Assembly (NCBI GenBank): GCA_958448515.1
Contig: CAUDEF010000004.1
Span: 69,182 to 133,181, forward strand
DNA length: 64,000 bases
Source of the DNA: an uncultured Phascolarctobacterium sp.
GTDB lineage: Bacteria > Bacillota > Negativicutes > Acidaminococcales > Acidaminococcaceae
Direction of reading: 5' to 3'
Made by a program: the position numbers and the translations under genes. Within the stretch, counting starts at the first letter, position 1. Every line of letters begins with the position of its first letter. Under the pieces are notes generated by a model. It was not told where the DNA came from and made no database searches. It worked only from the letters and a program-made list of their open reading frames with translations. Shown piece by piece: positions 6,594 through 15,101 of the stretch.

Positions 6594-7667
6594 TTATTTA
6601 CGATGATTTTTGGCATCCTGATCTACAAATTGCTGAGTGGAAGGATCAAACTCCATTCCGTCATATGCAGTATTAATTTTTACTTTTCCGGATAAAATCT
6701 GCTTTCTTAATTTTTCCAGTTTTTTGACAATCTTCTCCGGTACCTGCTCTGAAACAGCTAAACGTACAACGTCTTCCTGTTCAAGACCAATAACGGTAAT
6801 GGTATTGCTTTGCAGATTATGATGCTGATAATCTTTGGCTGCATTTTCTATGGCAACACTGGAATCAGCAACTGCAGAACCGATAAAAATAGGAGAAACT
6901 GCTGTCCAGTCAATAACATTGCCTATTTCTTTTACTTTTCCGTCTGCAGCGGCAATTACATCATTTACACCAAAACGACCGCCGTTCAGCATGGTATAGA
7001 TAACGTCACAGCCTGCTTTAATTTCTCCTTCAGCAGCTTTTGCATTGATAGCGTTATCATCTAAATTTCCTGTAAAATGAGTATAAAATTCAGCCTTTTT
7101 ATTGGTATGCATCAAACCGTCATAAAAAGCAGCACGCGCCTGCAAACCTGGATTAGGCCATGCACCGGAAATATGACCTACCTTATTAGTCTTTGTCATA
7201 TAACCAGCCAGAGCACCTGCCAAAAATGCGGACTGCTCCTGATCTACTTTGTAGCTGGATACGTTTTCACTTTTTACATTGCCCTGAATTACCACAAATT
7301 TGATATTGGGGAATTCTTTGCTTACTACAGCAACGGGAGCATTGCATTGTCCGCCATGAGCAATAATAAGCTGCGGATTTTCTCTGGCAAGCTGACGCAG
7401 TGCATCGGTCAGCATATCTTTATCAGATGTAGCAGACACGTCATACATACATTTAACGTTAGCAGTAACATTTTCTGCTATTTTCTGATAGCCGCGATAG
7501 CCAGCCTCCATAAATCCGTTATCCTTGGCATATCCCGGCAGCAAAACGGAAATTTCAGGATTGGACATATCCGCTCCTGCTGGTGTTTCAACTACTGCTG
7601 CTTCTGCAGAGCAGCTATACATCATACCAGCTAAAAGTAAGGAACTCAGTATTTTGGAAATCTTCAT
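6594..7667 (-). CDS. BMP-family (PnrA/Med-like) substrate-binding protein
   Basis: This 357-residue exported protein of the basic membrane protein family has a periplasmic-binding-protein type 1 fold. Typical segments are the GFMEAGYRGYQK helix near residue 51, the DQEQSAFLAGALAGYMTKT block at about 142-160 and VGHISGAWPNP. Family members bind purine nucleosides or related ligands for ABC import, or act as sensors. The N-terminal signal ends in MMYSC, a weak lipobox, so it is either a lipoprotein or is cleaved after AEA. A strong AGGAGG lies before the ATG. No permease or ATPase genes are adjacent, so its transporter must be elsewhere. Its 3' terminator appears split by the element or IS at 6553/6554. 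Confidence 0.85.
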   Translation of the reverse strand: MKISKILSSLLLAGMMYSCSAEAAVVETPAGADMSNPEISVLLPGYAKDNGFMEAGYRGYQKIAENVTANVKCMYDVSATSDKDMLTDALRQLARENPQLIIAHGGQCNAPVAVVSKEFPNIKFVVIQGNVKSENVSSYKVDQEQSAFLAGALAGYMTKTNKVGHISGAWPNPGLQARAAFYDGLMHTNKKAEFYTHFTGNLDDNAINAKAAEGEIKAGCDVIYTMLNGGRFGVNDVIAAADGKVKEIGNVIDWTAVSPIFIGSAVADSSVAIENAAKDYQHHNLQSNTITVIGLEQEDVVRLAVSEQVPEKIVKKLEKLRKQILSGKVKINTAYDGMEFDPSTQQFVDQDAKNHRK

Positions 7668-7737
7668 AAAAACCCTCCTGTTATTTTTTGTATAGCTTTA
7701 TTATAACAGAATACAGATAAACATAATAAATAATATT

Positions 7738-9219
7738 TTAAAGACACTGCACTGTAACCGTTATTGTTGTTCCCTTGCCCGGTTTACTTGCCACATCAAT
7801 CTGTGCCTGATGTTCGTCAGCAATCCATTTGGCAATGGAAAGCCCAAGACCGGTACCGCCGGTATTACGATTACGGTCGCTGTCTACTCTGTAAAATCTT
7901 TCAAAAATTCTGGTAAGATTTTCTTCAGCAATACCTGCTCCTGTATCGGCAACAGTTATGCGTGCCTTATTGCCCTGCTTACTGCAGCTTAAAGTAATGC
8001 TGCCGCCTTCAGGGGTATATTTGCTGCTGTTTTCCAGAAATATCCTCAGCATCTGCCTGAATAAAACCGGGTCAGCATTAATTTTCAGCGGCTCACAAGT
8101 TTTTAAAGACACATCTAAATGCGGAGCCAGCATCTTGCCCTCTCTGGTCATTTCTTCCACCAGCGTATCAAGTTCAATAACTGTTTTATTTACAACCTGT
8201 CTGTGCTGGTCTGCCCTTGCCAGAAAGAGCAGTTTTTCAATTAGCTGCTGCATATTATTGGCTTCACTGTGAATGGCATTAATGCTTTCTTCCAAAATTT
8301 CCGGATCATTTTTTCCCCATCTGGCAAGCATATCAGAATAGCCGCTGATAATAGTTGCCGGAGTACGCAGTTCATGTGAGGCATCGGATACAAAACGGCG
8401 CTGCTTTTCAAATCCGTCCTGCAGTCTTTCCAGCATGGAGTTAAAGGTTTTTACCAGCGTCTGCAGCTCGTCTCTTGTTTCCGGTACCGGGATTCTTTTA
8501 TTTAAGTCCGTAACGCCTATATTCTGAGCAGTTTCGGCAATTCTGCGGATAGGCTGCAGCATTCTGCGGCTCATAAAAAAGCCCACTGCCACTGCAGCCA
8601 GTACCGCGCCAAAGCAGGCATGACCAAAAATATCCACAAAATCTTCCAGAAAATGACGTTCTGCCGTAATCGTTCTGAAAAAATACAGCTTGACCGGAAT
8701 ACCATTTACCGCTGCCTGACGCATAAGATAGTACATAGAGCTGTTTTTTACATCAATGGTTTCCAGACCCTTCTCCAGCAGTCCTACGGACTGCAGAACG
8801 CCTTCTGCGGCGTCCTCAGCATAGTCTTCCAGATCTTTCTGCTTATGCTCATAAGCTTCCTCGCGCAGCTCTTTAAAAACCTTTTTGCCTGTTTCATTTA
8901 CCAGCGGATTGGTAGTGCTTTCAAAAAGCACATTATCCTGCATATCGGTAATGCACAAAACAACACCCGGCTGCAGATGCTTTGAGGCAAACTCTCGCTC
9001 TGTGTCAGGAGAAAATTCGTCCCAGTGGCGTATAACCATTTCAGAACTGGTAACTACATCTCTGCCTGTTTCGTGATACAGCATATAATACAGTCCGCAG
9101 GTCATGGCAGCTCCTGCCAGCAGCATTATTACCAGCAGCAGCAGGCCATAAATCAAAGACAGTCTTATGGAAATCGGAATATTAAATTGTACAAATAATC
9201 TGCTAATCTTTGATAACAT
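7738..9219 (-). CDS. Sensor histidine kinase
   Basis: A 493-residue classical kinase. TM1 is about residues 21-45, an extracytoplasmic sensor loop about 46-196 and TM2 about 197-216. HAMP (217-270), HisKA with phospho-acceptor His282 (ASHELRTP) and HATPase_c follow, with an N box (ENSSKYTP), G1 (DTGAGI) and G2 (GTGLGLS). It overlaps the upstream response regulator by 17 bp, so the two are co-translated. GGGGA precedes the ATG. The sensor loop is not one I recognise. The association with a divergent BOF-domain gene recalls ygiW-qseBC of enterobacteria, so an envelope or cation/host-peptide stress signal is possible. A fragment similar to 8773-8815 recurs at 13677-13719. Confidence 0.93.
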   Translation of the reverse strand: MLSKISRLFVQFNIPISIRLSLIYGLLLLVIMLLAGAAMTCGLYYMLYHETGRDVVTSSEMVIRHWDEFSPDTEREFASKHLQPGVVLCITDMQDNVLFESTTNPLVNETGKKVFKELREEAYEHKQKDLEDYAEDAAEGVLQSVGLLEKGLETIDVKNSSMYYLMRQAAVNGIPVKLYFFRTITAERHFLEDFVDIFGHACFGAVLAAVAVGFFMSRRMLQPIRRIAETAQNIGVTDLNKRIPVPETRDELQTLVKTFNSMLERLQDGFEKQRRFVSDASHELRTPATIISGYSDMLARWGKNDPEILEESINAIHSEANNMQQLIEKLLFLARADQHRQVVNKTVIELDTLVEEMTREGKMLAPHLDVSLKTCEPLKINADPVLFRQMLRIFLENSSKYTPEGGSITLSCSKQGNKARITVADTGAGIAEENLTRIFERFYRVDSDRNRNTGGTGLGLSIAKWIADEHQAQIDVASKPGKGTTITVTVQCL

Positions 9220-9895
9220 AACCTATTCCCCGTATGGTCTGCAGATATTTACTGCCAAAGGGATTATCTATTTTGGTACGCAAATATCTGATATAAACAT
9301 CTACAACATTAGTATCTCCAAGATAATCATAGCCCCATACATTCTGCAGAATCTGCTCTCTGGTCATAACATGATTTTTATTGGTTGCAAGATAATAGAG
9401 CAAATCATACTCTTTGCGAGTCAGCTCAATTTTTTCGCTGTTTACCTCTACAGCATATTGCTCAGGAAATATTTTGATATTGCCGCAGGCAATTACCCGT
9501 TTGCTTTCAGCAGGCTGAGTTTTTGCAGCGGCATTTTTGCGCAGCGCCGCTCTGATACGCGCCAGTAATTCCTGCATGGCAAAGGGCTTGGTTACGTAAT
9601 CATCAGCGCCAATATCAAGACCCTGCACTTTATCATCAACAGAATCTTTTGCTGTCAGCATTATTACCGGTGTATAAATCTCCAGACTGCGCACCTTGCG
9701 GCAGATGCTGATACCGTCCATACCTGGCAGCATAATATCCAGCAAAATCAGGTCAAAATCTCCCTGAACAATTTTATCCAGGGCCTGCAGGCCATTTTCT
9801 TCCTTATCAACCTTAAAACCTTCATGCAGCAGCTCCATCTCCAGGAATCTGGCAATTTTAGGTTCATCTTCTACAATCAGAATTTTTTTATCCAT
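9203..9895 (-). CDS. OmpR-family response regulator
   Basis: The receiver domain has acidic residues Asp10/Glu11, phospho-acceptor Asp53 (LLDIMLPGMDG) and the Lys of VTKPFA. A winged-helix OmpR DNA-binding domain ends in RGIGYVI. I use the ATG at 9895 (230 residues), which has GAAGGAG eight bases upstream; a longer frame to 9928 has no such site. It is the first gene of the two-component operon. Tandem TTTTAATC half-sites at 9961-9979 between it and the divergent BOF gene are the obvious candidate binding site, suggesting activation of that gene and possible autoregulation. Confidence 0.95.
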   Translation of the reverse strand: MDKKILIVEDEPKIARFLEMELLHEGFKVDKEENGLQALDKIVQGDFDLILLDIMLPGMDGISICRKVRSLEIYTPVIMLTAKDSVDDKVQGLDIGADDYVTKPFAMQELLARIRAALRKNAAAKTQPAESKRVIACGNIKIFPEQYAVEVNSEKIELTRKEYDLLYYLATNKNHVMTREQILQNVWGYDYLGDTNVVDVYIRYLRTKIDNPFGSKYLQTIRGIGYVIKD

Positions 9896-9960
9896 CTGCA
9901 ACACTCCTTCACTTATAACTATAAACATCTTTTATAAATCTGAAAAGTAGCTCTGCACTT

Positions 9961-10016
9961 TTTTAATCAAATTTTAATCCTCCTCTAAGAGCAGTTTAAA
10001 CTTGCCTGTGTATACT
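9961..10016 (+). promoter_or_regulatory. Candidate response-regulator box and promoter of the BOF gene
   Basis: Direct repeats TTTTAATC at 9961-9968 and 9972-9979 are spaced 11 bp start to start, the usual OmpR/PhoB geometry. A TATACT -10 lies at 10011-10016 with no good -35, as in activator-dependent promoters. Confidence 0.6.
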
Positions 10017-10055
10017 GAAACTGACAAGAAAAGTACATGAACAGGAGGACAAATC

Positions 10056-10721
10056 ATGGATGCTATGAATAAATTTAATTTTATCAATACACTTAAAGAA
10101 AACAAAAGAAAATTAGTATACGGCGCGGCTGGATTACTGCTGATTATAGGCGCAGCCTCTATAGCTGAAGAAGCTGCTGAACAATATTTTGAAGTAAAAG
10201 GTGTTGTTACTGCCGTTAATAACAATCAGGTTACTGTAAGCGGCAGATGGATAGAGCAGACTGTAGACTTCAGCAATTCCTTTTATGATGCCAGCCTGCT
10301 TACTGCAGGTCAGCATGTAAAAATTGAACGTAACCTGCAGGGAAAAGTTATTGAACTTGATATCAAAAAGCCTCATCTGCTGCCTCCCCGCAAGTCTGTT
10401 AAGTCATTGCCAAAACAGCACCTGCAGCCTGCCGGACATTCTCTGGCAGATGGTTATTTAGCTCAGTTTACCCCTGCAACAATTGCCTCTGTAAGCAGCA
10501 ATATGCTTGATGACGCCAGGGTTATTATTGAAGGCACACTGATTAATCGTCTTGATGAAGACACCTATACCTTTGCTGATAAATCCGGCGCGCAGATTAT
10601 GGTAGAGGCTGATGATTACAAACCTTTGCCTTTAAATGAACAGGTAAGACTTTATGGCAAAACAGATGTCAAAAAAGATCATGTAGAACTGGATATTAAA
10701 TTTATTGAGCCCGTTATATAA
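10056..10721 (+). CDS. Membrane-anchored double OB-fold (BOF, YgiW/YdeI-type) protein
   Basis: This 221-residue protein has one N-terminal hydrophobic segment (about 20-38, KLVYGAAGLLLIIGAAS). A first small beta domain (about 45-105, VKGVVTAVNNNQVTVSG) follows, then a BOF domain at about 138-220 (TPATIASVSSNMLDDARVII, VRLYGKTDVKKDHVELDIKFIE). BOF proteins such as YgiW and YdeI are periplasmic stress-tolerance proteins. AGGAGG lies eight bases before the ATG. It is divergent from a two-component system, with a putative regulator box between them. Its own terminator is missing, because IS remains begin right after the stop. A broken duplicate of its 3' half is at 13720-13955, followed by an intact terminator. 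Confidence 0.82.
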   Translation: MDAMNKFNFINTLKENKRKLVYGAAGLLLIIGAASIAEEAAEQYFEVKGVVTAVNNNQVTVSGRWIEQTVDFSNSFYDASLLTAGQHVKIERNLQGKVIELDIKKPHLLPPRKSVKSLPKQHLQPAGHSLADGYLAQFTPATIASVSSNMLDDARVIIEGTLINRLDEDTYTFADKSGAQIMVEADDYKPLPLNEQVRLYGKTDVKKDHVELDIKFIEPVI

Positions 10722-10965
10722 CTGATATACAGCCAGTGATGTTCAGAACTTTCTGTTTAAAATCCGTAGTAAATAAGCGTTTTTTGCGCAGAAGCTGGTT
10801 AATACCATCGTAGCTGCAATGGACAAGCCAGTCATGTAAGGGACGGCTGTCCGGAATTCCTAAGATTCTGCAAACATAGTTTACAGTATTACCATCCAAG
10901 ACCATTTGTATTGCTTTAATTTTAAATCCATCTGAGTATTTAGTTATGAAAAAACTGTACCCCAA
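10722..10965 (-). pseudogene. IS3-family OrfA remnant
   Basis: The conceptual product begins near ITKYSDGFKIKAIQMVLDG and continues through VCRILGIPDSRPLHDW, the helix-turn-helix of IS150-group OrfA proteins. It then breaks at the end of the second helix region, where the BOF gene begins. No orfB is present. The upstream tip (10949-10993) is related to the IS tip at 63946. Confidence 0.8.
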
Positions 10966-10993
10966 AAGTCAAACTTTTGGGGTACAGTTTTTT
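10949..10993. terminator. Perfect 21-bp hairpin at the IS remnant tip
   Basis: The arm at 10949-10969 pairs without mismatch with 10973-10993 around a CAA loop; the centre reads TACCCCAAAAGT. T6 tails on both strands make it a good bidirectional terminator. On the IS strand it lies just upstream of orfA. Confidence 0.85.
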
Positions 10994-11224
10994 ACATCAA
11001 CCGAAAATTTTGGAAGCGGAGCCAGAGCTGAAAAGTACTCTTTAATTAAATTATTTGATATTACATTATCTCTGTGATTTATATATACTTTCGCCCTAAG
11101 AACAGCCCTGCTTTAAAACTTAAAGCAGGGCTGTTACAAACACAAAGTTTTGTTTTTATTGTACAAATTTTAAAAATCAGAGTTAAGATTTTTATGATAT
11201 CCAGTTAAGAACTTCTGGATCTGC
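10990..11224 (-). mobile_element. Decayed second copy of the integrative element
   Basis: 10990-11097 matches 2975-3081 (middle of the Panacea gene) and 11098-11200 matches 3465-3570 (leader hairpin, promoter region and spacer), with the 380 bp between deleted. The hairpin at 11101-11135 is a perfect stem. The promoter has decayed to TTAACT-17-TACAAT. Just before the autotransporter stop, the minus strand still encodes ADPEVLNWIS-stop, like an integrase C-terminus. No intact gene remains. Confidence 0.75.
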
Positions 11225-13438
11225 TTAAAATTCCCAGCGCATACCTGCATTCCACAGCCATGATTTTTTAAAGTCACCGCCGAAAGATTTTTCTACATCA
11301 AAATAGATATGATTGTTGCTGCCAGTTTTCACTGCAGCTCCTGTACCTAATTCATACCAGGTATCCTTAAAGGATACTTTTTCTGACATAGAAGCTCCCG
11401 TTGCCGGATGTTGAGCAGCAAAATTATTATTGCCGATAAATTCGTGCAGAATATTTGCTTTAACGTAAAATTTAGTTTTTTCGTTAATTTCTCTGCCGAT
11501 ATTAAAGCCCATTCTGCCTACAATACTTGAAGTGCCGCTGTAAGCAATATGCGTTCCGTTGTCCGTGATATAAGCATCACTGCCAAGATGTCCCAAAGTT
11601 AGCTGTGCCTGAGGTTCCCAGTACCAGTCCTCACCCAGGCTCATTCTTCTTCCATATTCAGCACTTAAAGATAATCCGGTGTTGTCATTTTTTCCGGAAA
11701 TTTTTCTGCCATAAGCATCAGTAACATCAAATTTATTATCAAGATCTGTAATTTTAAAGAGCAAATCTAAATAATGGCCTTTATTACCGATAGTTGTTGT
11801 GTAAAAGCCCAGACCTCTGCTCTTGTTTTTGCCGTTACCATGAGCATACTTACTGCTGCCATCAGTATAACTTACAGCCGCACCGGTATAACGCTTATAT
11901 TTGTCAGAATCATGACTTAAAATATCATAACCAAGTTCATAAGCAGTATATCTGTTTTCAAAAACAGCTTTAGTGCTTCGGCCTATTTTACTTCCGTGCA
12001 CTCTTACCCAGACACCCTGCTCAGCATTATTATCATGATGCAGATCACCCATACGCTGCATTAGTTTGGCAGCTTCTGTACGCCAGATATGATAGTTAAG
12101 TTCATTAATGGCAAATCCTGTTTCTACAGTGGCAGAAGGTTTATCTTTTCTTTCTGCCACCTTAGCCAAAACCCAGTCTGCAGAATCTTCTTCAGTATAA
12201 ATACTGCTGTCAACTTTATTTAAGGTATACGTGTTCCAGTACAAAGGTCCTTCCTGATCGGGAATACAAAATTCTCCCTGTTCATTATTTACGCTTGCAA
12301 GCACTGTGCCTTCCGCTCCGGCAGCTTTATCGCCAATATTATTTAGGGAAAGATAATGAGTTCCTGTATGGGTTCCGTTAATATAGATTCTGTCACTGTT
12401 TTCTGTATTTTTGGAAGCATCTGTATTTAAATAAAAAATACCATCATTGCCCTGCAAATTATTTAAAATAACCAAATTTTTAAATTCATACGCTGCAGGC
12501 TGTTCAGTATAATTTACTTTTACTGCCGCCAGATCAGAAACATCAAGATTGGCAATTGCCGAAGAAGCCGTAACATTCCATACACTGCTGTTTTTAAGGA
12601 TCAGACTGGTACCTGCTGTATTATCCTGCTTATTGGTAACATCTTTTACCATACCGGTTAAATAAGATTCCTTATCAGGCAGATGTATTTTAATATTATT
12701 ATCAGCATATTCCCTGCCTCCTGAAACAATATTAGCAGTATATATATTACCGGTAAGCTGTATGACAGCATTTTCGCTGCTATTAAGTGTAATATTACTG
12801 TTTTTGCTGGCTGTGTATTTACCTGCTATCCATTCAGGATTGTAGCCACCGGACAGATCTCCTTTAATAATAATTTTTCCATCAGCAACTGTGTCGATAT
12901 TTATGCTGGTGCTATCAGCATAAGCGCCAGCTGCAAGAATTACATTATTAGCCATGGAATTAGGATTATCCGTCAGATTTAAAGTAATATTTTTCCCAAA
13001 AAAATTAAGTTTGTTATTTTCCCCTCTTGCAACAATAGCACCTTCCTGAGAAAAAGGTGCTATTGTATTGATATTTATAGATTCTATATGTTTTCCATCG
13101 CTTTTACCAAAATTAAATACTGTATTTTTTGTATGATCCAAAGATGCTACAGCAAATGTAGTAGCATCTTTTTTATCATCTATGGTTAACTCATCACATA
13201 CAATATTAATTTCACTATTATGGAAATTTTTACCTATAAACATAACACTACTGCTCTCAAAATCTTTTCTGTAAGCAATTTTATTATAGTTTGTCCCATC
13301 CTGATTCTTAAAGGTCAGAATACCATTTCCCTCACTTTGTAAATAATTGCTTCCATCCTCATTGGTAATCATAAGCTCACTGGCACAGGCGCAGGAACAG
13401 CTCATCATCACCAATACCGGCAGCAGTAATTTTTTCAA
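11225..13438 (-). CDS. Autotransporter (type V secretion) outer membrane protein
   Basis: A 737-residue protein with a signal peptide (about 1-19, ending CACAS) and a beta-helix-like passenger of about 430 residues rich in Asn/Ile repeats (IHLPDKESYLTG, NITLNSSENAVIQLTGNIY). An autotransporter beta barrel follows from about residue 460 to the C-terminus, ending MRWEF with the terminal Phe. The barrel has the WVRVHGSKIGR and YTAYELGYDIL motifs of AIDA/pertactin-type translocators. No protease or adhesin motif is clear in the passenger. It is flanked by mobile-element debris on one side and a broken duplicate gene on the other, so acquisition or relocation is likely. It is controlled by its own promoter and palindrome (13469-13523). 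Confidence 0.9.
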   Translation of the reverse strand: MKKLLLPVLVMMSCSCACASELMITNEDGSNYLQSEGNGILTFKNQDGTNYNKIAYRKDFESSSVMFIGKNFHNSEINIVCDELTIDDKKDATTFAVASLDHTKNTVFNFGKSDGKHIESININTIAPFSQEGAIVARGENNKLNFFGKNITLNLTDNPNSMANNVILAAGAYADSTSINIDTVADGKIIIKGDLSGGYNPEWIAGKYTASKNSNITLNSSENAVIQLTGNIYTANIVSGGREYADNNIKIHLPDKESYLTGMVKDVTNKQDNTAGTSLILKNSSVWNVTASSAIANLDVSDLAAVKVNYTEQPAAYEFKNLVILNNLQGNDGIFYLNTDASKNTENSDRIYINGTHTGTHYLSLNNIGDKAAGAEGTVLASVNNEQGEFCIPDQEGPLYWNTYTLNKVDSSIYTEEDSADWVLAKVAERKDKPSATVETGFAINELNYHIWRTEAAKLMQRMGDLHHDNNAEQGVWVRVHGSKIGRSTKAVFENRYTAYELGYDILSHDSDKYKRYTGAAVSYTDGSSKYAHGNGKNKSRGLGFYTTTIGNKGHYLDLLFKITDLDNKFDVTDAYGRKISGKNDNTGLSLSAEYGRRMSLGEDWYWEPQAQLTLGHLGSDAYITDNGTHIAYSGTSSIVGRMGFNIGREINEKTKFYVKANILHEFIGNNNFAAQHPATGASMSEKVSFKDTWYELGTGAAVKTGSNNHIYFDVEKSFGGDFKKSWLWNAGMRWEF

Positions 13439-13468
13439 AACATCATCTCCTCTTTTTATTAACTAATC

Positions 13469-13523
13469 AATTAAGCGCTTAATTAATTTATAGTATTCTA
13501 CTATGTTTTAGATATTTTAGCAA
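13469..13523 (-). promoter_or_regulatory. Autotransporter promoter with palindromic operator
   Basis: On the minus strand TTGCTA (13518-13523), a 17-bp spacer and TAGAAT (13495-13500). The perfect palindrome AATTAAGCGCTTAATT (13469-13484) covers the expected start site. This is the same layout as at the porin gene but with a different operator sequence. Confidence 0.7.
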
Positions 13524-13577
13524 GTTATTTTTAGAAATTTTCTGATTTTTTTGAACATATTATTATATATTTAGCCT

Positions 13578-13591
13578 ATTTGTTAACAAAT
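13578..13591. repeat. 14-bp palindrome ATTTGTTAACAAAT
   Basis: A perfect palindrome about 55 bp upstream of the autotransporter -35. It could be a second regulator site. The rest of 13524-13675 is AT-rich with no gene. Confidence 0.4.
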
Positions 13592-13675
13592 GTAAAAGAA
13601 TTGCAAAGAAATAGAACATATGTTATTTTATGGTTTTTTTATACAGTTATCATAAAAAATATCTGTAGGAATACC

Positions 13676-13955
13676 CTTCTCCGGCCGTCCTATGGATTGC
13701 AGAACGCCTTCTGCGACGTCCCCGCAAGTCTGTTAAGCCATTGCCAAAACAGCACCTGCAGCCTGCCGGACATTCTCTGGCAGACAGTTATTTAGCTCAG
13801 TTTAACCCTGCAGCAATTGCCTCTGTAAGCAGCAATATGTTTGATGACGCCAGGGTTATTATTGAAGGCACATTGATTAATCGTCTTATGGCAAAACTGA
13901 TGTCAAAAAAGATCATGTAGAACTGGGTACTAAATTTATTGAGCCCGTTATATAA
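13676..13955 (+). pseudogene. Broken duplicate of the BOF gene fused to a kinase fragment
   Basis: 13720-13955 matches the 3' half of the BOF gene (10386-10721) closely. It has a 100-bp internal deletion (equivalent to 10554-10653) that shifts the frame. 13677-13719 matches 8773-8815 of the histidine kinase gene in the same orientation. The arrangement looks like an old tandem duplication of 8.8-10.7 kb that then lost about 1.5 kb inside. It runs straight into the terminator at 13958. Confidence 0.8.
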
Positions 13956-13957
13956 CA

Positions 13958-13988
13958 AAAAAGCCCGGTCATTACGACCGGGCTTTTT
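13958..13988. terminator. Bidirectional terminator
   Basis: AAAAAGCCCGGTC-ATTAC-GACCGGGCTTTTT, a 13-bp stem. It serves the cyclodeaminase gene on the minus strand and probably once served the BOF gene on the plus strand. Confidence 0.92.
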
Positions 13989-14000
13989 GTTACGCCTGTG

Positions 14001-14636
14001 TTACGCCTGTATGATTTTATCTGTTACTGCCAGCGCTTCTTTTTCAAGAGCAAGGGCCTGCTGCTCCAGCTCACTGCAGCGCAAACGCAGCTTTTTGTTG
14101 TATACTGCATCACCTGTCAGAGCAAGATTAACCAGTACATTATAAATACTGCTGCGTACTGCCGCTCTTGCCAGCAGCGCACTCACCGCTCCATCAGTAA
14201 TGACATTGGGATTGCCAATCTGAACAAGTCTGGCTGTTGTTTCCATAATCTGCAGGCTGGTTTCAGCTATAGCTAAAGGTATTTCTGCTGCTCCTTTGGC
14301 AGCATTGCTGATAGCCTCCCTACGCATAGCTTTTTCTTCATCTGTTGCTTTTGGCAGTCTGTAGCACTGTATAAAGCTGTCAAACACCTTTGCATCCTGC
14401 TCAACCAGCTCCAGCAGCTTACTGCGCAGAGCTTCCGCCTGAGCAAGCAGATCTTTCAGTTCTGCATCATGCTCTGCAAAATTCTTTTTGCCGACAGTAA
14501 GGTTTGCCAGCATGGACGCAAGAGCAGCCGCAATGCCGCCTGCAGCTGCAGCAGCTCCGCCGCCTCCCGGTGTAGGCGCATCATTGGCAAGAAGTGTTAA
14601 AAATTCTTTGATACTCAAATCAGTCAGATTGTTCAT
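14001..14636 (-). CDS. fchA: Cyclodeaminase/cyclohydrolase family protein (FTCD_C)
   Basis: A 211-residue all-helical protein with the family signature near residue 20, APTPGGGGAAAAAGG, and a central GNPNVITDGAVSALL block. Members are formimidoyl-THF cyclodeaminases or methenyl-THF cyclohydrolases in one-carbon and histidine catabolism. Length matches the stand-alone form. GGAGGGG lies before the ATG. It stands alone between terminators, so the pathway partner is not shown here. The exact reaction is uncertain; the symbol is by similarity only. Confidence 0.8.
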   Translation of the reverse strand: MNNLTDLSIKEFLTLLANDAPTPGGGGAAAAAGGIAAALASMLANLTVGKKNFAEHDAELKDLLAQAEALRSKLLELVEQDAKVFDSFIQCYRLPKATDEEKAMRREAISNAAKGAAEIPLAIAETSLQIMETTARLVQIGNPNVITDGAVSALLARAAVRSSIYNVLVNLALTGDAVYNKKLRLRCSELEQQALALEKEALAVTDKIIQA

Positions 14637-14680
14637 ATTCCCCTCCGAAAAAATATTATGAAAATGACTATTATTAAAAA

Positions 14681-14703
14681 AGAAGCGGCCAAGCCGCTTC
14701 TTT
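14681..14703 (-). terminator. Terminator at the end of the lpxB-to-ruvX-like operon
   Basis: AGAAGCGGC-CAA-GCCGCTTCT with a T-rich tail on the minus strand, touching the stop of the last gene. Confidence 0.85.
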
Positions 14704-15101
14704 TACTGCTTAAGAAATCTTTTTATCAATACCACTGCCGCATAAGCATCAAGAGGCTCCTGGGGAACAAGCAGCCCCAGAGGAAGAATTTTTTTCAGTC
14801 CCTGCGGAGGATTTATCTCCCAGTACAGCTTTCTGGCTTCTTCTGTACTGTGAGCTTCACCTATAACTTCCAGAGGAAGCAGGGCAAAAACCTCTTCTGC
14901 CGCCTCGCCTGTTGTTTTGCTGTTGGTACCATTACCCATAACAAGCTGCGCTATATTATAGCTGTTTTTAAGCTTTAGCAGTGCTTCTTTAATATGCTCT
15001 GTTTCTGCAACCTGTAAGTATGCTATGTTTCCGGACAGGTCTGTTATCGCCAGTCCGGTTTTACTGCGTCCCGGATCAATGCCTAAAATATATTTACTCA
15101 T
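14703..15101 (-). CDS. RuvX/YqgF-like RNase H-fold protein
   Basis: About 132 residues with the N-terminal GIDPGRSKTGLAITD strand that carries the first catalytic Asp of the YqgF/RuvC-like fold, and a C-terminal LDAYAAVVLI helix with another acid. YqgF proteins process pre-16S rRNA ends. This one diverges from canonical RuvX and may be a separate subfamily. The ATG at 15101 overlaps the upstream DUF3084 stop (ATGAGTAA). A GTG three codons earlier is the alternative start. It is the last gene of the LPS transport operon, which is an unexpected place for a nucleic-acid enzyme. Confidence 0.65.
   Translation of the reverse strand: MSKYILGIDPGRSKTGLAITDLSGNIAYLQVAETEHIKEALLKLKNSYNIAQLVMGNGTNSKTTGEAAEEVFALLPLEVIGEAHSTEEARKLYWEINPPQGLKKILPLGLLVPQEPLDAYAAVVLIKRFLKQ

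Noticed and set aside
6390..6695. 101-codon plus-strand open frame
   Set aside because: Runs through the inverted repeat, the IS tip, the half terminator and the end of the BMP gene in antisense; not a gene.
7077..7634. 185-codon plus-strand open frame opposite the BMP gene
   Set aside because: Shadow frame without recognisable domains or start signals.
13580..13795. 71-codon open frame before the BOF duplicate
   Set aside because: Crosses AT-rich spacer and the broken kinase/BOF fragments; it is pseudogene material.
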